Shown one piece after another: positions 8,052-16,208 of a stretch of DNA of 64,000 bases (position 1 is the stretch's first letter; every line of letters starts with the position of its first letter). The translations under genes and the position numbers were made by a program. The stretch covers positions 868,001 to 932,000 of the forward strand of contig CAXXFH010000004.1 in the NCBI GenBank assembly GCA_963677085.2. Reading direction: 5' to 3'. The notes beneath the pieces are model-generated. The model made no database searches, was not told the DNA's origin, and saw only the letters and a program-made list of their open reading frames with translations. This DNA is from G963677085 sp963677085 (lineage in GTDB: Bacteria; Planctomycetota; Planctomycetia; Pirellulales; Thermoguttaceae).

Positions 8052-11000
8052 ATGTCCGTATTCCGTTTGATCCTTCACTCGCTCAGCCATTATTGGCGCC
8101 CGAATTTTGCCGTGGCACTGGGCGTGGCGGCAGCTACGGCCGTGCTCACCGGGGCGTTGCTGGTGGGCGATTCGATGCGTGGCAGCCTGCGCCGGCTTAC
8201 TCTGGATCAACTGGGACGAGTCGACGCGGCCGTTCTGCCGGGCCGATTTTTTCATGAATCGCTCGCCCGGGAGTTTTCATCCCAAGGTACCGTGGCTCCC
8301 GTGATATTGCTGCGTGGCAGCCTGGAGGCTTCCGACGTCGAATTGCCACGACGAGCCAACCGCATTGAGGTAATCGGTTGCGACGAATCGTTCTGGCGTC
8401 TTGGGCAAGGTGTTACGCCGAAACTGCCGGCCCGGCGCGAGATTGTGCTCACACAACCGGTGGCCGAGCGGCTTGGTGCAAGCGTGGGCGACTCGGTCTT
8501 GTTGCGGCTTCCCCAGATGGGACCCGTGGCGGCCGACAGCCCGCTGGGACGCAAGACCGACACGGTGCGGAGTTATCGCCTCACGGTGTGCGACATCCTG
8601 GCCGCCGAAGGCCTGGGCCGCTTCGCCCTGCGTCCGAGCCAACAACCCCCGCGCGATGTGTTCGTCTCGCTGGCTTGGCTTCAGGAAGTGTTGGAGCAAC
8701 CAGACCGCGTGAACATCGTGCTGCTCGAAGGCGCCACGTCGGCGGCACATCCTGCTTTGGAAGACTACGGGCTGCACTTGCGCCACAGCAAACAGGGCTA
8801 TTTCGACGTTACGTCAGATCGCATGTTGTTGGACGACGCGACGGAGAAGGCCGTGCGCGAAGCCTTGGCAACCGTGCCGGGCGTCGAGGTCCAGCCGGTG
8901 CTGACTTACCTGGCCAACTGGATCGCGTGCGGCAAGCGGCAAATACCGTACAGCACCGTCAGTGCGATGGACTTCACGAAACGGCCTCCGCTGGGACCGT
9001 TTCTCAACGCCCAAGACAAACCGGTCGCTCCCTTGGCTGACGGGCAGATTGTGTTAAATCGTTGGGCGGCTGATGATCTGAAGGCCCAGCCCGGCGACAC
9101 CGTCCGGCTGACCTTCTTCGAGCCGGAAAGCACCCAGGGGCAAACTACCGAGCAAACGGTCGACCTGCAATTGGTCGACATCGTCGAGCTCAAGGGCGCT
9201 GCCGCCGACCCGGGCCTTACGCCTGAGGTGGCCGGCGTGACAGACGAAGAATCGATCGCCAGTTGGGACCCACCCTTTCCGTTCGAAGCCGATCGGATTC
9301 GCAAGAAAGACGAAGACTATTGGGACGCCCATCGGGCAACGCCCAAGGCCTTCGTTTCGCTGGCCACCGGTCGACGGCTTTGGGCCAGCCGTTTCGGGCA
9401 AACGACGTCGCTACGAATCGCAGTGCCCGAGGGCGTAACGGCCGACGAACTCCGCCAGCACATTGCGCAATACCTCGCGCCGGAAACCCTGGGCTTCGCC
9501 GTGCGACCGTTGCGTCAACAGGCATTGGCGGCATCGGCGGGAGCCACACCGTTCGACGTGCTGTTTCTCTGCCTGAGCTTCTTTGTCATCGTGGCGGCAC
9601 TCAGCCTCGTGTCGCTGTTGTTTCGGTTGAATGTCGATCAACGGGCATCTCAGGTGGGGCTGCTGCTGGCTTTGGGATTCACCCTCAGAAAAATCCGCCG
9701 CCTACTTGCCGCCGAAGGACTTTGCGTTGCCTCGCTGGGCAGTGCGTTGGGCGTTGCCGGGGGCGTGGGCTATGCCGCCGTGATATTGCTCGGCCTGCGC
9801 ACCTGGTGGCTGGGGGCCGTCGGCACGCCCTTTCTGACGCTCTACGTCACTCCGACCAGCCTAATCATCGGCTACGTCGCCGGACTGCTGGTCGCCGGTT
9901 TCGTCATCCTGCTGTCGCTTCGTCGACTGGCTCGACTGTCGCCGCGTCGACTGCTCGCCGGCCAAACGACCGACTCGAGTTGGTCGACCACGGCTGCCGC
10001 CCGCCGGCGCTGGAAAACCTGGCCGGAGATCGTTTGGCTGGGCGTGCTCGCGGTTTCCGTGGTCGGACTTCCGCGAGCCAACTTGCCCGACGACGCCCAA
10101 GCGGTGGCCTTTTTTCTGGCCGGAGCGGCTGTGCTGGTCAGTACGGTGTTGATGATCTACGGCCGGTTGCGTCGTGGTTCGACACGAGTGGTCGCAACCG
10201 GCGGCATGGGGCTGGCGGCGCTGGCCGTTCGCAACGCCGCGCGGAACTTAACGCAGAGCATGCTTTGCGTGGGACTCGTGGCGTCGGTCGTGTTTCTGGT
10301 GGTGGCGGTTAGCGCGTTTCGCATCGATCCCACCGTGCAAACGCCGCAACTTGACCACGGCAACGGCGGCTTCGACCTGGTGGCCGAAAGCGACCAGCCG
10401 ATTTTCCAGAACCTCAACACAGCGGAAGGCCGCCACGCGTTGGGCTTCTCGTCGGACGACGAACGATTGCTCGGCGAAAGCCAGATCGTGGCCCTGCGGG
10501 TGAACTCGGGCGACGATGCCTCGTGCTTGAACCTCTACCAGGCCCGACAACCGCGGATTCTCGGCATTCCGCCTTCGCTGGTCGACCGCGGCGGTTTTGC
10601 CTGGGCCGCGGTGGCAAGCGACACGCCCAACCCTTGGCGTTTACTCGAAAAGGAACTCCCGCTGGCGACCGACGGCACGCCGTGCATCCCCGTGGTGATG
10701 GAAAAGAACACGGCCAACTATGCGCTGCATCTCTGGAAAGGCCCGGGCGAGACCTACGACGTGGTCGACGCCCACGGCCGAACCTTGCGTCTGCAAGTGG
10801 TCGGCCTGCTAAGCGGGAGCATCTTGCAAGGCGATTTGTTGATCAGCGAAGCGAACCTGCTGCGCTACTTTCCGACGGTCAACGGCTATCGGTTTTTCCT
10901 CATCGACGCCACGCCCGGCCGGGCACCCCAAGTAGCCGCCGCGTTGGAGAACCGGCTGGGCGATTACGGCTTAGCCACCCAAACCACCGGACAACGACTG

Positions 11001-11408
11001 GCCGACTTTTTGGCAATCCAGAACACGTACCTCTCCACATTCCAAAGCCTGGGCGGGCTGGGACTGCTGCTGGGTACCTTGGGACTGGCGGCCGTCGAAC
11101 TGCGCAACGTCATGCAGCGCCGCGGCGAACTTGCTTTGCTCGAAGCCTGTGGTTTCCGACCGCAACTGGTCCTTCGCCTGATCTTCTACGAAACGTTCTT
11201 CCTGCTTCTTACCGGCGTGGCCACGGGCGTGTTAGCGGCAGCCGTGGCGGTGGTTCCGCACGTTCGCTCCCAAGGGGCCTCGATTCCCTGGCTCTCACTG
11301 GCCGTCGTCGTGCTGGCGGTGCTTGTGGTGGGTGTTGTAAGCAGTCTGGCAGCCGTAGGCAGCGTCGTACGAAGTTCCCCGCTGGCCGTCTTGCGGCACG
11401 AGCACTGA
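8052..11408 (+). CDS. ABC transporter permease with two FtsX domains
   Basis: 1118 aa from ATG 8052. An extension to 7950 would translate the R3 repeat, so it is rejected. About ten membrane segments can be seen: one near the N-terminus, three at about 500-630, two near 665-700, one near 740 and three at the C-terminus. Two large extracytoplasmic regions (about 40-490 and 765-980) separate them. Both FtsX units are in one chain, so it could replace a LolC/LolE-type heterodimer. The C-terminal unit shows the FtsX-type cytoplasmic segment ending RRGELALLEACGF. Partner: the ATPase at 7133-7843. The cargo may be the lipid made by the upstream genes (inference). Confidence 0.85.
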   Translation: MSVFRLILHSLSHYWRPNFAVALGVAAATAVLTGALLVGDSMRGSLRRLTLDQLGRVDAAVLPGRFFHESLAREFSSQGTVAPVILLRGSLEASDVELPRRANRIEVIGCDESFWRLGQGVTPKLPARREIVLTQPVAERLGASVGDSVLLRLPQMGPVAADSPLGRKTDTVRSYRLTVCDILAAEGLGRFALRPSQQPPRDVFVSLAWLQEVLEQPDRVNIVLLEGATSAAHPALEDYGLHLRHSKQGYFDVTSDRMLLDDATEKAVREALATVPGVEVQPVLTYLANWIACGKRQIPYSTVSAMDFTKRPPLGPFLNAQDKPVAPLADGQIVLNRWAADDLKAQPGDTVRLTFFEPESTQGQTTEQTVDLQLVDIVELKGAAADPGLTPEVAGVTDEESIASWDPPFPFEADRIRKKDEDYWDAHRATPKAFVSLATGRRLWASRFGQTTSLRIAVPEGVTADELRQHIAQYLAPETLGFAVRPLRQQALAASAGATPFDVLFLCLSFFVIVAALSLVSLLFRLNVDQRASQVGLLLALGFTLRKIRRLLAAEGLCVASLGSALGVAGGVGYAAVILLGLRTWWLGAVGTPFLTLYVTPTSLIIGYVAGLLVAGFVILLSLRRLARLSPRRLLAGQTTDSSWSTTAAARRRWKTWPEIVWLGVLAVSVVGLPRANLPDDAQAVAFFLAGAAVLVSTVLMIYGRLRRGSTRVVATGGMGLAALAVRNAARNLTQSMLCVGLVASVVFLVVAVSAFRIDPTVQTPQLDHGNGGFDLVAESDQPIFQNLNTAEGRHALGFSSDDERLLGESQIVALRVNSGDDASCLNLYQARQPRILGIPPSLVDRGGFAWAAVASDTPNPWRLLEKELPLATDGTPCIPVVMEKNTANYALHLWKGPGETYDVVDAHGRTLRLQVVGLLSGSILQGDLLISEANLLRYFPTVNGYRFFLIDATPGRAPQVAAALENRLGDYGLATQTTGQRLADFLAIQNTYLSTFQSLGGLGLLLGTLGLAAVELRNVMQRRGELALLEACGFRPQLVLRLIFYETFFLLLTGVATGVLAAAVAVVPHVRSQGASIPWLSLAVVVLAVLVVGVVSSLAAVGSVVRSSPLAVLRHEH

Positions 11409-11494
11409 AGACCCAGCGTAACGTACGAGTACCCCCCCTGCCCTTTTCTCCTTACTTGTCCGGCAGTTCCACGGACTGGCCGAGGAAATCGCTC

Positions 11495-11523
11495 TTGACA
11501 CAAAACCCGGTGTACCTGATAAT
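11495..11523 (+). promoter_or_regulatory. Candidate sigma-70-type promoter for csrA
   Basis: TTGACA at 11495-11500 and GATAAT at 11518-11523 (5 of 6 matches to TATAAT) with an exact 17-bp spacer. It lies about 185 bp upstream of the csrA start, predicting a long 5' untranslated leader. Confidence 0.6.
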
Positions 11524-11705
11524 GCGCCAGCTTCAACAGGAAAAAATGTCATTAAGTTACTTCGGACTGGGGAGCTTGGCGGACAATCGACCCAACCCGC
11601 CAAGAGGTTGCCGAAAGAGCGAACCGCATCACTACGTTCGACGTAATAATGGCAGTGACAGGGGGTTCGCCGCGAGTCGGCATCAAAAAGCAAGGATGGT
11701 GAAAA

Positions 11706-11912
11706 ATGCTCGTACTCAACCGCCGCAAAGGTGAGTCTGTCGTCATCGGCCACGAAATCGAGGTCACCGTACTGGAAGTTCGCGGCGACCGCATCAAGCT
11801 GGGCTTCCGTGGACCGGCCGATGTGCCGATCCATCGTGCCGAACTGGAAGCAAAAATCGCAGCCGAATGTGGCGAACTGCAACCGGTCGGCTGCACGTGC
11901 GGCCGTTGGTAA
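11706..11912 (+). CDS. csrA: Carbon storage regulator CsrA
   Basis: 68 aa, the usual length. MLVLNRRKGESVVIG at the N-terminus and the beta-strand series ending IKLGFRGPADVPIHRAE are diagnostic. CsrA is a small dimeric RNA-binding protein that blocks or stabilises mRNAs at GGA-containing leaders. The C-terminal tail after the helix contains an unusual CTCGRW end. The ribosome site AAGGATGG lies just upstream and itself contains a GGA, so autoregulation is possible (inference). It converges on queE with a 6-bp gap. Confidence 0.95.
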   Translation: MLVLNRRKGESVVIGHEIEVTVLEVRGDRIKLGFRGPADVPIHRAELEAKIAAECGELQPVGCTCGRW

Positions 11913-11918
11913 GACGCT

Positions 11919-12632
11919 CTATTTCCCCCGCACCGGACCGAACCATTCGATTTGACGGCGAGGGCAGAACTGCAAGCCGCGATGCTCGCACAAGGGCTTA
12001 AGCCATAGTTCGGCCGCCTGAAGCGTGTCAAGGTCGACGCCCTGGGGCATGAGCATCACCCGGGCGCGGTCCACTTCGGGAAACTGCCGCAGATAGGTTT
12101 CCACTTCGTCGCAGTCGGCCGGCGTGTCGACGACGAACTTCAGTTGATAGTCGTACTCGTGCACCAAGCGGTGAATCACCTCGGGCACGTGGCGACTGGC
12201 TTCGTGGCGACCGGCCCAGCGCGGAGCCCGCTCTTCCGATGGTGTCGAATTCGACAGTTTGGGACTGATCGACATCAAGTGGCAAACGACCGGCAGATAG
12301 AGCGTTCCGGCCGTTTCGACCGTGATGTGACGGCCGTCGGCGGCCAATTTCTCGCACAGAGGAATCGTCTCGGCGAAAAGCATCGGCTCGCCGCCGGTAA
12401 GCACCACATGGTCGACCGCGTCGTCGCCGCCCGGCGAAGCTTGGGCAAACTGATCCACGCGCTGGACGATCTCCTCGACCGAAAGGTCCACTCCCTCGGG
12501 CTGCCAGGAAGCGTAGGGTGTGTCGCAGTAGACGCACCGCAGGTTACAGCCGCTTGCGCGCACGAAGATGCTCGGCGTCCCGGTCAAACGACCTTCGCCC
12601 TGCAAGGATCGGAAGATTTCGGCAACCCGCAT
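11919..12632 (-). CDS. queE: 7-carboxy-7-deazaguanine synthase QueE
   Basis: 237 aa radical SAM enzyme. The cluster motif is C29-x3-C33-x2-C36 (SGCNLRCVYC), preceded by the QueE N-terminal signature RSLQGEGRLTGTPS. It converts 6-carboxytetrahydropterin to 7-carboxy-7-deazaguanine in queuosine/preQ0 synthesis. It lies downstream of queC on the same strand, separated by about 100 bp of repeat R9. QueD is not in the window. Confidence 0.95.
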   Translation of the reverse strand: MRVAEIFRSLQGEGRLTGTPSIFVRASGCNLRCVYCDTPYASWQPEGVDLSVEEIVQRVDQFAQASPGGDDAVDHVVLTGGEPMLFAETIPLCEKLAADGRHITVETAGTLYLPVVCHLMSISPKLSNSTPSEERAPRWAGRHEASRHVPEVIHRLVHEYDYQLKFVVDTPADCDEVETYLRQFPEVDRARVMLMPQGVDLDTLQAAELWLKPLCEHRGLQFCPRRQIEWFGPVRGK

Positions 12633-12648
12633 TCGATGAAAAACCTTT

Positions 12649-12748
12649 CCAAAGCTGAAAGCGGAAAGCCGAAAGCGGACAACAAAACGACGGCCGCTTG
12701 CGGCTTCGACCGTTCAGCTTTCAGCTCTCCGCTTTCAGCTTTCCGCTT
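12649..12748. repeat. R9 repeat overlapping the 3' end of queC
   Basis: An inverted arrangement: AAAGCTGAAAGCGGAAAGC on the left, GGCCGCTTGCGGCTTCG in the centre and CCGCTTTCAGCTTTCCGCTT on the right. The last codons and the TGA of queC lie inside the right arm. Related copies lie at 14615-14690, 15985-16030, 50595-50650 and 52606-52745. Confidence 0.65.
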
Positions 12749-13436
12749 CGCCCTGATACTGCACCGGATCCTTCGCGCCGGCTTCCGCGAAGCCCTTTAG
12801 TCGCAGAAAACAAGCGTCGCAGTGGCCGCAGGCGGTGCCCTGCTCGTTGGGGTCATAGCAAGTGTGCGTCAGGGCGTAGTCGACACCTAGCTCAATACCA
12901 CGACGAATAATTTCGGCCTTGGTCCAATGAATCAAGGGCGTGTGAATGCGAAACGCCAATTGGCCTTCCACGCCGGCCTTTGTGGCCAGGTTGGCCAGTT
13001 TCTCGAAGGCCGCGATATACTCCGGTCGACAGTCGGGATAGCCGCTGTAGTCGACGGCGTTCACACCGATAAATAGGTCGGCCGCTCCGATCACCTCGGC
13101 GAAGCCCAAAGCCATCGACAACAACACGGTGTTGCGTGCTGGTACGTAGGTAACCGGAATCCCTTGCTCCATCTCCTCCAGAAGTCGGTCCTTGGGCACC
13201 TCGATCGCGTCGGTTAGCGCACTGCCGCCGATGGCCGAGAGGTCGACCGACGCCACCACGTGGCGCACGGCCCCGAGGGCCTCCGCCACACGCCGGGCAG
13301 CCTCCAACTCGAACCGATGCCGCTGGCCGTAGTCGACCGACATCGCGTACAGCGAGAAACCTTCCGCCCGAGCAATGGCCGCCGTGGTCGTCGAGTCGAG
13401 ACCGCCGCTGAGCAACACGACTGCTGGTTTTTCCAT
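12735..13436 (-). CDS. queC: 7-cyano-7-deazaguanine synthase QueC
   Basis: 233 aa from ATG 13436, chosen because AGGAGGA sits about 8 bases upstream. A 22-aa extension to 13502 would run into repeat sequence. The PP-loop motif LLSGGLDSTTT (8-18) and the C-terminal zinc-binding cysteines (CYDP then ACGHCDAC) are present. It makes preQ0 from 7-carboxy-7-deazaguanine, ATP and ammonia. The final residues GEAES and the stop codon are encoded by repeat R9, suggesting the C-terminus was redefined by insertion. Confidence 0.95.
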   Translation of the reverse strand: MEKPAVVLLSGGLDSTTTAAIARAEGFSLYAMSVDYGQRHRFELEAARRVAEALGAVRHVVASVDLSAIGGSALTDAIEVPKDRLLEEMEQGIPVTYVPARNTVLLSMALGFAEVIGAADLFIGVNAVDYSGYPDCRPEYIAAFEKLANLATKAGVEGQLAFRIHTPLIHWTKAEIIRRGIELGVDYALTHTCYDPNEQGTACGHCDACFLRLKGFAEAGAKDPVQYQGEAES

Positions 13437-13470
13437 GGGCTGTTCCTCCTGGCGGGCACCTAGCCCGCAT

Positions 13471-13610
13471 TTCTCACCACGGAGGCACGGAGTCGTTTGC
13501 ACGGAACAACTTATGACGACGGTTGTCCGGCAGTCTATCAGCAGTCAAACGGATATCGCTCTGCGGCAAATCTCCGCTTCTTCTCCGTGACCTCCGTGTC
13601 TCCGTGGTTA
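13471..13610. repeat. Inverted repeat of the CACGGAGGCACGGAG type (R6 variant)
   Basis: Left arm CTCACCACGGAGGCACGGAG (from 13473). The right arm ends CTCCGTGTCTCCGTGGTTAA (13591-13610). It fills most of the gap between divergent queC and queF. No preQ1 aptamer was recognised in this gap. Confidence 0.65.
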
Positions 13611-13736
13611 ATCTGATTGTGAAAAATCCGGGCTAGGTAAACATCACGGCCGATCGTCCACCCCGGGCTGCCTTTTCTCCCCGCGGCAAACCCCCTATCA
13701 TGACAGATTCCTCCCCGCAACGAAAGGAGACAACGA

Positions 13737-14096
13737 GTGAGCGACAATTTCCGCGAGATGCTGGAAACCTTCGAGAACCAATACCCGGGCCGGGATTACA
13801 CGATCGAAATCGTCTGTCCGGAGTTCACCTCGGTATGCCCCAAGACGGGCCAGCCCGACTTCGGCACGCTGACCTTCCGCTACGTACCCGAGAAACTCTG
13901 TGTGGAACTCAAGAGCCTGAAGCTCTATCTGCAAAAATTCCGCGACGAGGGCATTTTCTACGAGAATGTGACCAACCGGATCCTCGACGATCTGGTGGCC
14001 ACGGTCCGGCCACGGCAAATGACGCTCATCGCCGCGTTTACTGCACGCGGGGGGATTACCACCACCGTGACGGTTGAGTTTGAGACCCAAGCGTAG
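13737..14096 (+). CDS. queF: NADPH-dependent preQ0 reductase QueF
   Basis: 119 aa, the short single-module type. GTG 13737 is preceded by AAAGGAG with good spacing. The catalytic Cys34 lies in TSVCPKTGQPDFG with Asp41, followed by the QueF signature E57-LKSLK. It reduces the nitrile of preQ0 to preQ1. It is divergent from queC and queE, giving three of the four early queuosine steps at one site (queD is absent here). Confidence 0.95.
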   Translation: MSDNFREMLETFENQYPGRDYTIEIVCPEFTSVCPKTGQPDFGTLTFRYVPEKLCVELKSLKLYLQKFRDEGIFYENVTNRILDDLVATVRPRQMTLIAAFTARGGITTTVTVEFETQA

Positions 14097-14125
14097 TACG
14101 TAGTACCTTGAAACATTTCGATTCT

Positions 14126-14189
14126 GGGTGCCACGGGCAGCTTGCTTGCCCGTGTTCACCATTGGCTCACAAGCGGCCAATGGCACCCA
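14126..14189. repeat. R2 palindromic repeat
   Basis: GGGTGCCACGGGCAGCTTGC ... GCGGCCAATGGCACCCA; an imperfect palindrome bounded by GGGTGCC and GGCACCC, 30 bp after the queF stop. Confidence 0.7.
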
Positions 14190-14217
14190 ACTCGCCGGGT
14201 CGCATGTATCACACGAA

Positions 14218-14490
14218 CTACGCTCCAGCGCGGCGTTGAGAAGAAGCGCTGAAGACCACCGAGGCCTCGAAGATGGCCATGGCGACAAACCCACCGACGA
14301 TCAGCACAAGCCACTCGGGCGCCGATTGCAGCCCAGTGGATGTCGAGTGAGCAAACCGCGACAGAAGGGCTGCTATCGCGCCGTGCGAATCGACCGCCCG
14401 ACAGAAGGCTAGATAGATCAGCCCGGCGATTACCAAAATGTCGGCCAGCAGACCGACGGTGGTAAAAATGGTGGCAATCCGTTGTCGCAT
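14218..14490 (-). CDS. Small two-helix membrane protein
   Basis: 90 aa from ATG 14490. This start is chosen because AAGGAGG sits 6 bases upstream; the ATG at 14496 would be too close. It has two hydrophobic segments, IATIFTTVGLLADILVIAGL (5-24) and WLVLIVGGFVAMAIFEASVV (about 58-77). No family recognised. A real gene is supported by the strong SD and membrane pattern. It is convergent with queF. Confidence 0.6.
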   Translation of the reverse strand: MRQRIATIFTTVGLLADILVIAGLIYLAFCRAVDSHGAIAALLSRFAHSTSTGLQSAPEWLVLIVGGFVAMAIFEASVVFSASSQRRAGA

Positions 14491-14614
14491 GGCCATCCTC
14501 CTTGAGCCATGATTCCCCCGCGAAATAAAAAGCAGTCTCTGCCGATTATTACGCGGCTGGGGCAAGGATGGATCGCGGAAAATGGTTTTTTGGGTGGAGC
14601 TTGCGCTGCGGTCA

Positions 14615-14690
14615 AGACGAAGCCGCTAGCGACTATTCTCAACTCCCGGACTCCCAACGCCGAACTCCCCACCCGTTACTGCACGCCACG
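14615..14690. repeat. R9 repeat immediately after gdhA
   Basis: Contains GAAGCCGCTAGCGACTATTC followed by a run of CTCCCGACTCCCAAC-type sequence. It begins (reading on the minus strand) directly at the gdhA stop codon. Confidence 0.55.
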
Positions 14691-15938
14691 TTGGATCATT
14701 GCTTCGACGACACGTTGGATAGCGATTTCGTAGGCCGCTTGACGCAACGACCTGCTACCGTCGCTAGCACGGTCGGCGATTTCCCGGTACGCATGAATTA
14801 GCCGTGTCGACATTCGGTCGACAACCTCCTCGTGAGTCCAGTAGTATTGCTGACGGTTTTGGACCCATTCGAAGTAGCTCACCGTCACGCCGCCGGCGTT
14901 GGCCAAGATGTCGGGCACCACGGTAATGCCTCGCTGGCCAAGGATTTCCATCGCCTCCTGGGTTGTGGGTCCATTGGCGCCTTCGGCAATGATCTTTGCT
15001 TGTACATCTGGCGCGATTTGCGCCGTGATGCTGTCTTCCAACGCCGCCGGCACGAGGAAATCGCACGGACCACAGAGCACGTCGAGGTGGTCTACTACCT
15101 TGGCTCCCGGGAAGCCCGATACCCAACCGGTGCGGCGAACATGTTCGGCGAGCGCTGCCACGTCGAGCCCTTCGGGACTGCGAATTCCGCCACGGCTATC
15201 GCTGACCGCGACGACCTTCGTGCCGTGGCAAGCCAACTCCAATGCCGCGTGTTGCCCGACGTTGCCAAAACCCTGCACGGCGGCGGTGGCCTCCTGGGGA
15301 TCGATTCCTGCGTCCCGCGCGGCCTCCAACAACACCAACGCGCAGCCGCGGCCGGTGGCCTCCTGACGTCCCTGGCTGCCGCCGAGGTTCAATGGTTTTC
15401 CGGTGACCATACCGCGATGATATTCGCCACTGGTCATCCGCCAAGCGTCGAGCATCCAGGCCATTTCCCGTTGGCCCGTGTTTACGTCGGGCGCGGGAAT
15501 GTCGGTGTCTTCGCCCACGACATTGGTCAACACGATGGCAAACTTCTTAGTCAGCCGTTCTTGCTCGGCCGGCGAGAGGGCTTTGTAGTCGACGGCGATT
15601 CCGCCCTTGGCGCCACCAAAAGGTATGTCGACCACGGCCGTCTTCAGATACATCCAAAAGGCCAACGCAGTGACTTCGTCGAGGTTCACGCAAGGATGAA
15701 ATCGCAAGCCGCCTTTGTAAGGCCCCAAGTCGTCGTTGAACTGCACTCGATAGGCGTTCATCGCGCGAATCGTGCCGTCGTCCATTTGCAGGGCAACCCG
15801 AAAAGTCATCGCCCGATCGGGCGTGGTCAAACGACGATGCAGCGACCGCCCTGGATATTTCTGCTCCAAATGAAGCGGTTCGGCATAGTGGAGAAACAGA
15901 CGCTTCGCACGATCGAACACAGTGGCAGTGGTCGACAT
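14676..15938 (-). CDS. gdhA: Glutamate dehydrogenase family (Glu/Leu/Phe/Val dehydrogenase)
   Basis: 420 aa, normal for the hexameric NAD(P) glutamate dehydrogenases. PYKGGLRFHP carries the substrate-binding Lys75, PFGGAKGGI carries the catalytic Lys111, and a Rossmann loop GFGNVG is at 223-228. It interconverts glutamate with 2-oxoglutarate and ammonia in the cytoplasm. Cofactor choice cannot be read with certainty. The family also includes leucine and phenylalanine dehydrogenases, but length and the SQGRQEATGRG segment favour glutamate. Confidence 0.92.
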   Translation of the reverse strand: MSTTATVFDRAKRLFLHYAEPLHLEQKYPGRSLHRRLTTPDRAMTFRVALQMDDGTIRAMNAYRVQFNDDLGPYKGGLRFHPCVNLDEVTALAFWMYLKTAVVDIPFGGAKGGIAVDYKALSPAEQERLTKKFAIVLTNVVGEDTDIPAPDVNTGQREMAWMLDAWRMTSGEYHRGMVTGKPLNLGGSQGRQEATGRGCALVLLEAARDAGIDPQEATAAVQGFGNVGQHAALELACHGTKVVAVSDSRGGIRSPEGLDVAALAEHVRRTGWVSGFPGAKVVDHLDVLCGPCDFLVPAALEDSITAQIAPDVQAKIIAEGANGPTTQEAMEILGQRGITVVPDILANAGGVTVSYFEWVQNRQQYYWTHEEVVDRMSTRLIHAYREIADRASDGSRSLRQAAYEIAIQRVVEAMIQRGVQ

Positions 15939-16044
15939 GGGAGGGGCTGGGGGCTAGAGACCAGGGGGAAGGTGTTAGGGAGTAGGATAGGCCGCTTGCG
16001 ACTTCGCCCTTTCGCTTTTCTCGACTCCTAGCAGAGGCTTTTAC

Positions 16045-16165
16045 TCGGTCCCAATCTCTGCTTGGGACCGCACTTTCACGAAGCTCTGCTTCGTTAGGAC
16101 TGTCGTTAAGTCAGCGAAGCGGAGCTTCGCGGAGATGCGTTCCCAAGCCGGAGCTTGGGAACGAG
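16045..16165. repeat. R3 dispersed repeat, second copy
   Basis: Begins TCGGTCCCAATCTCTGCTTG, contains TTTCACGAAGCTCTGCTTCG, and ends GCGTTCCCAAGCCGGAGCTT. It matches the layout of 7881-8028. It lies between gdhA and the oxidoreductase gene. An adjacent R9-like tract is at 15985-16030. Confidence 0.65.
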
Positions 16166-16208
16166 AATGGAAGTTCTGTGTCGCCAGTTCCGCATTCCGA
16201 TTTCAGAC

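Noticed and set aside
13437..13736. preQ1 riboswitch between queC and queF
   Set aside because: No pseudoknot-like aptamer core recognised; the gap is mostly an inverted repeat.
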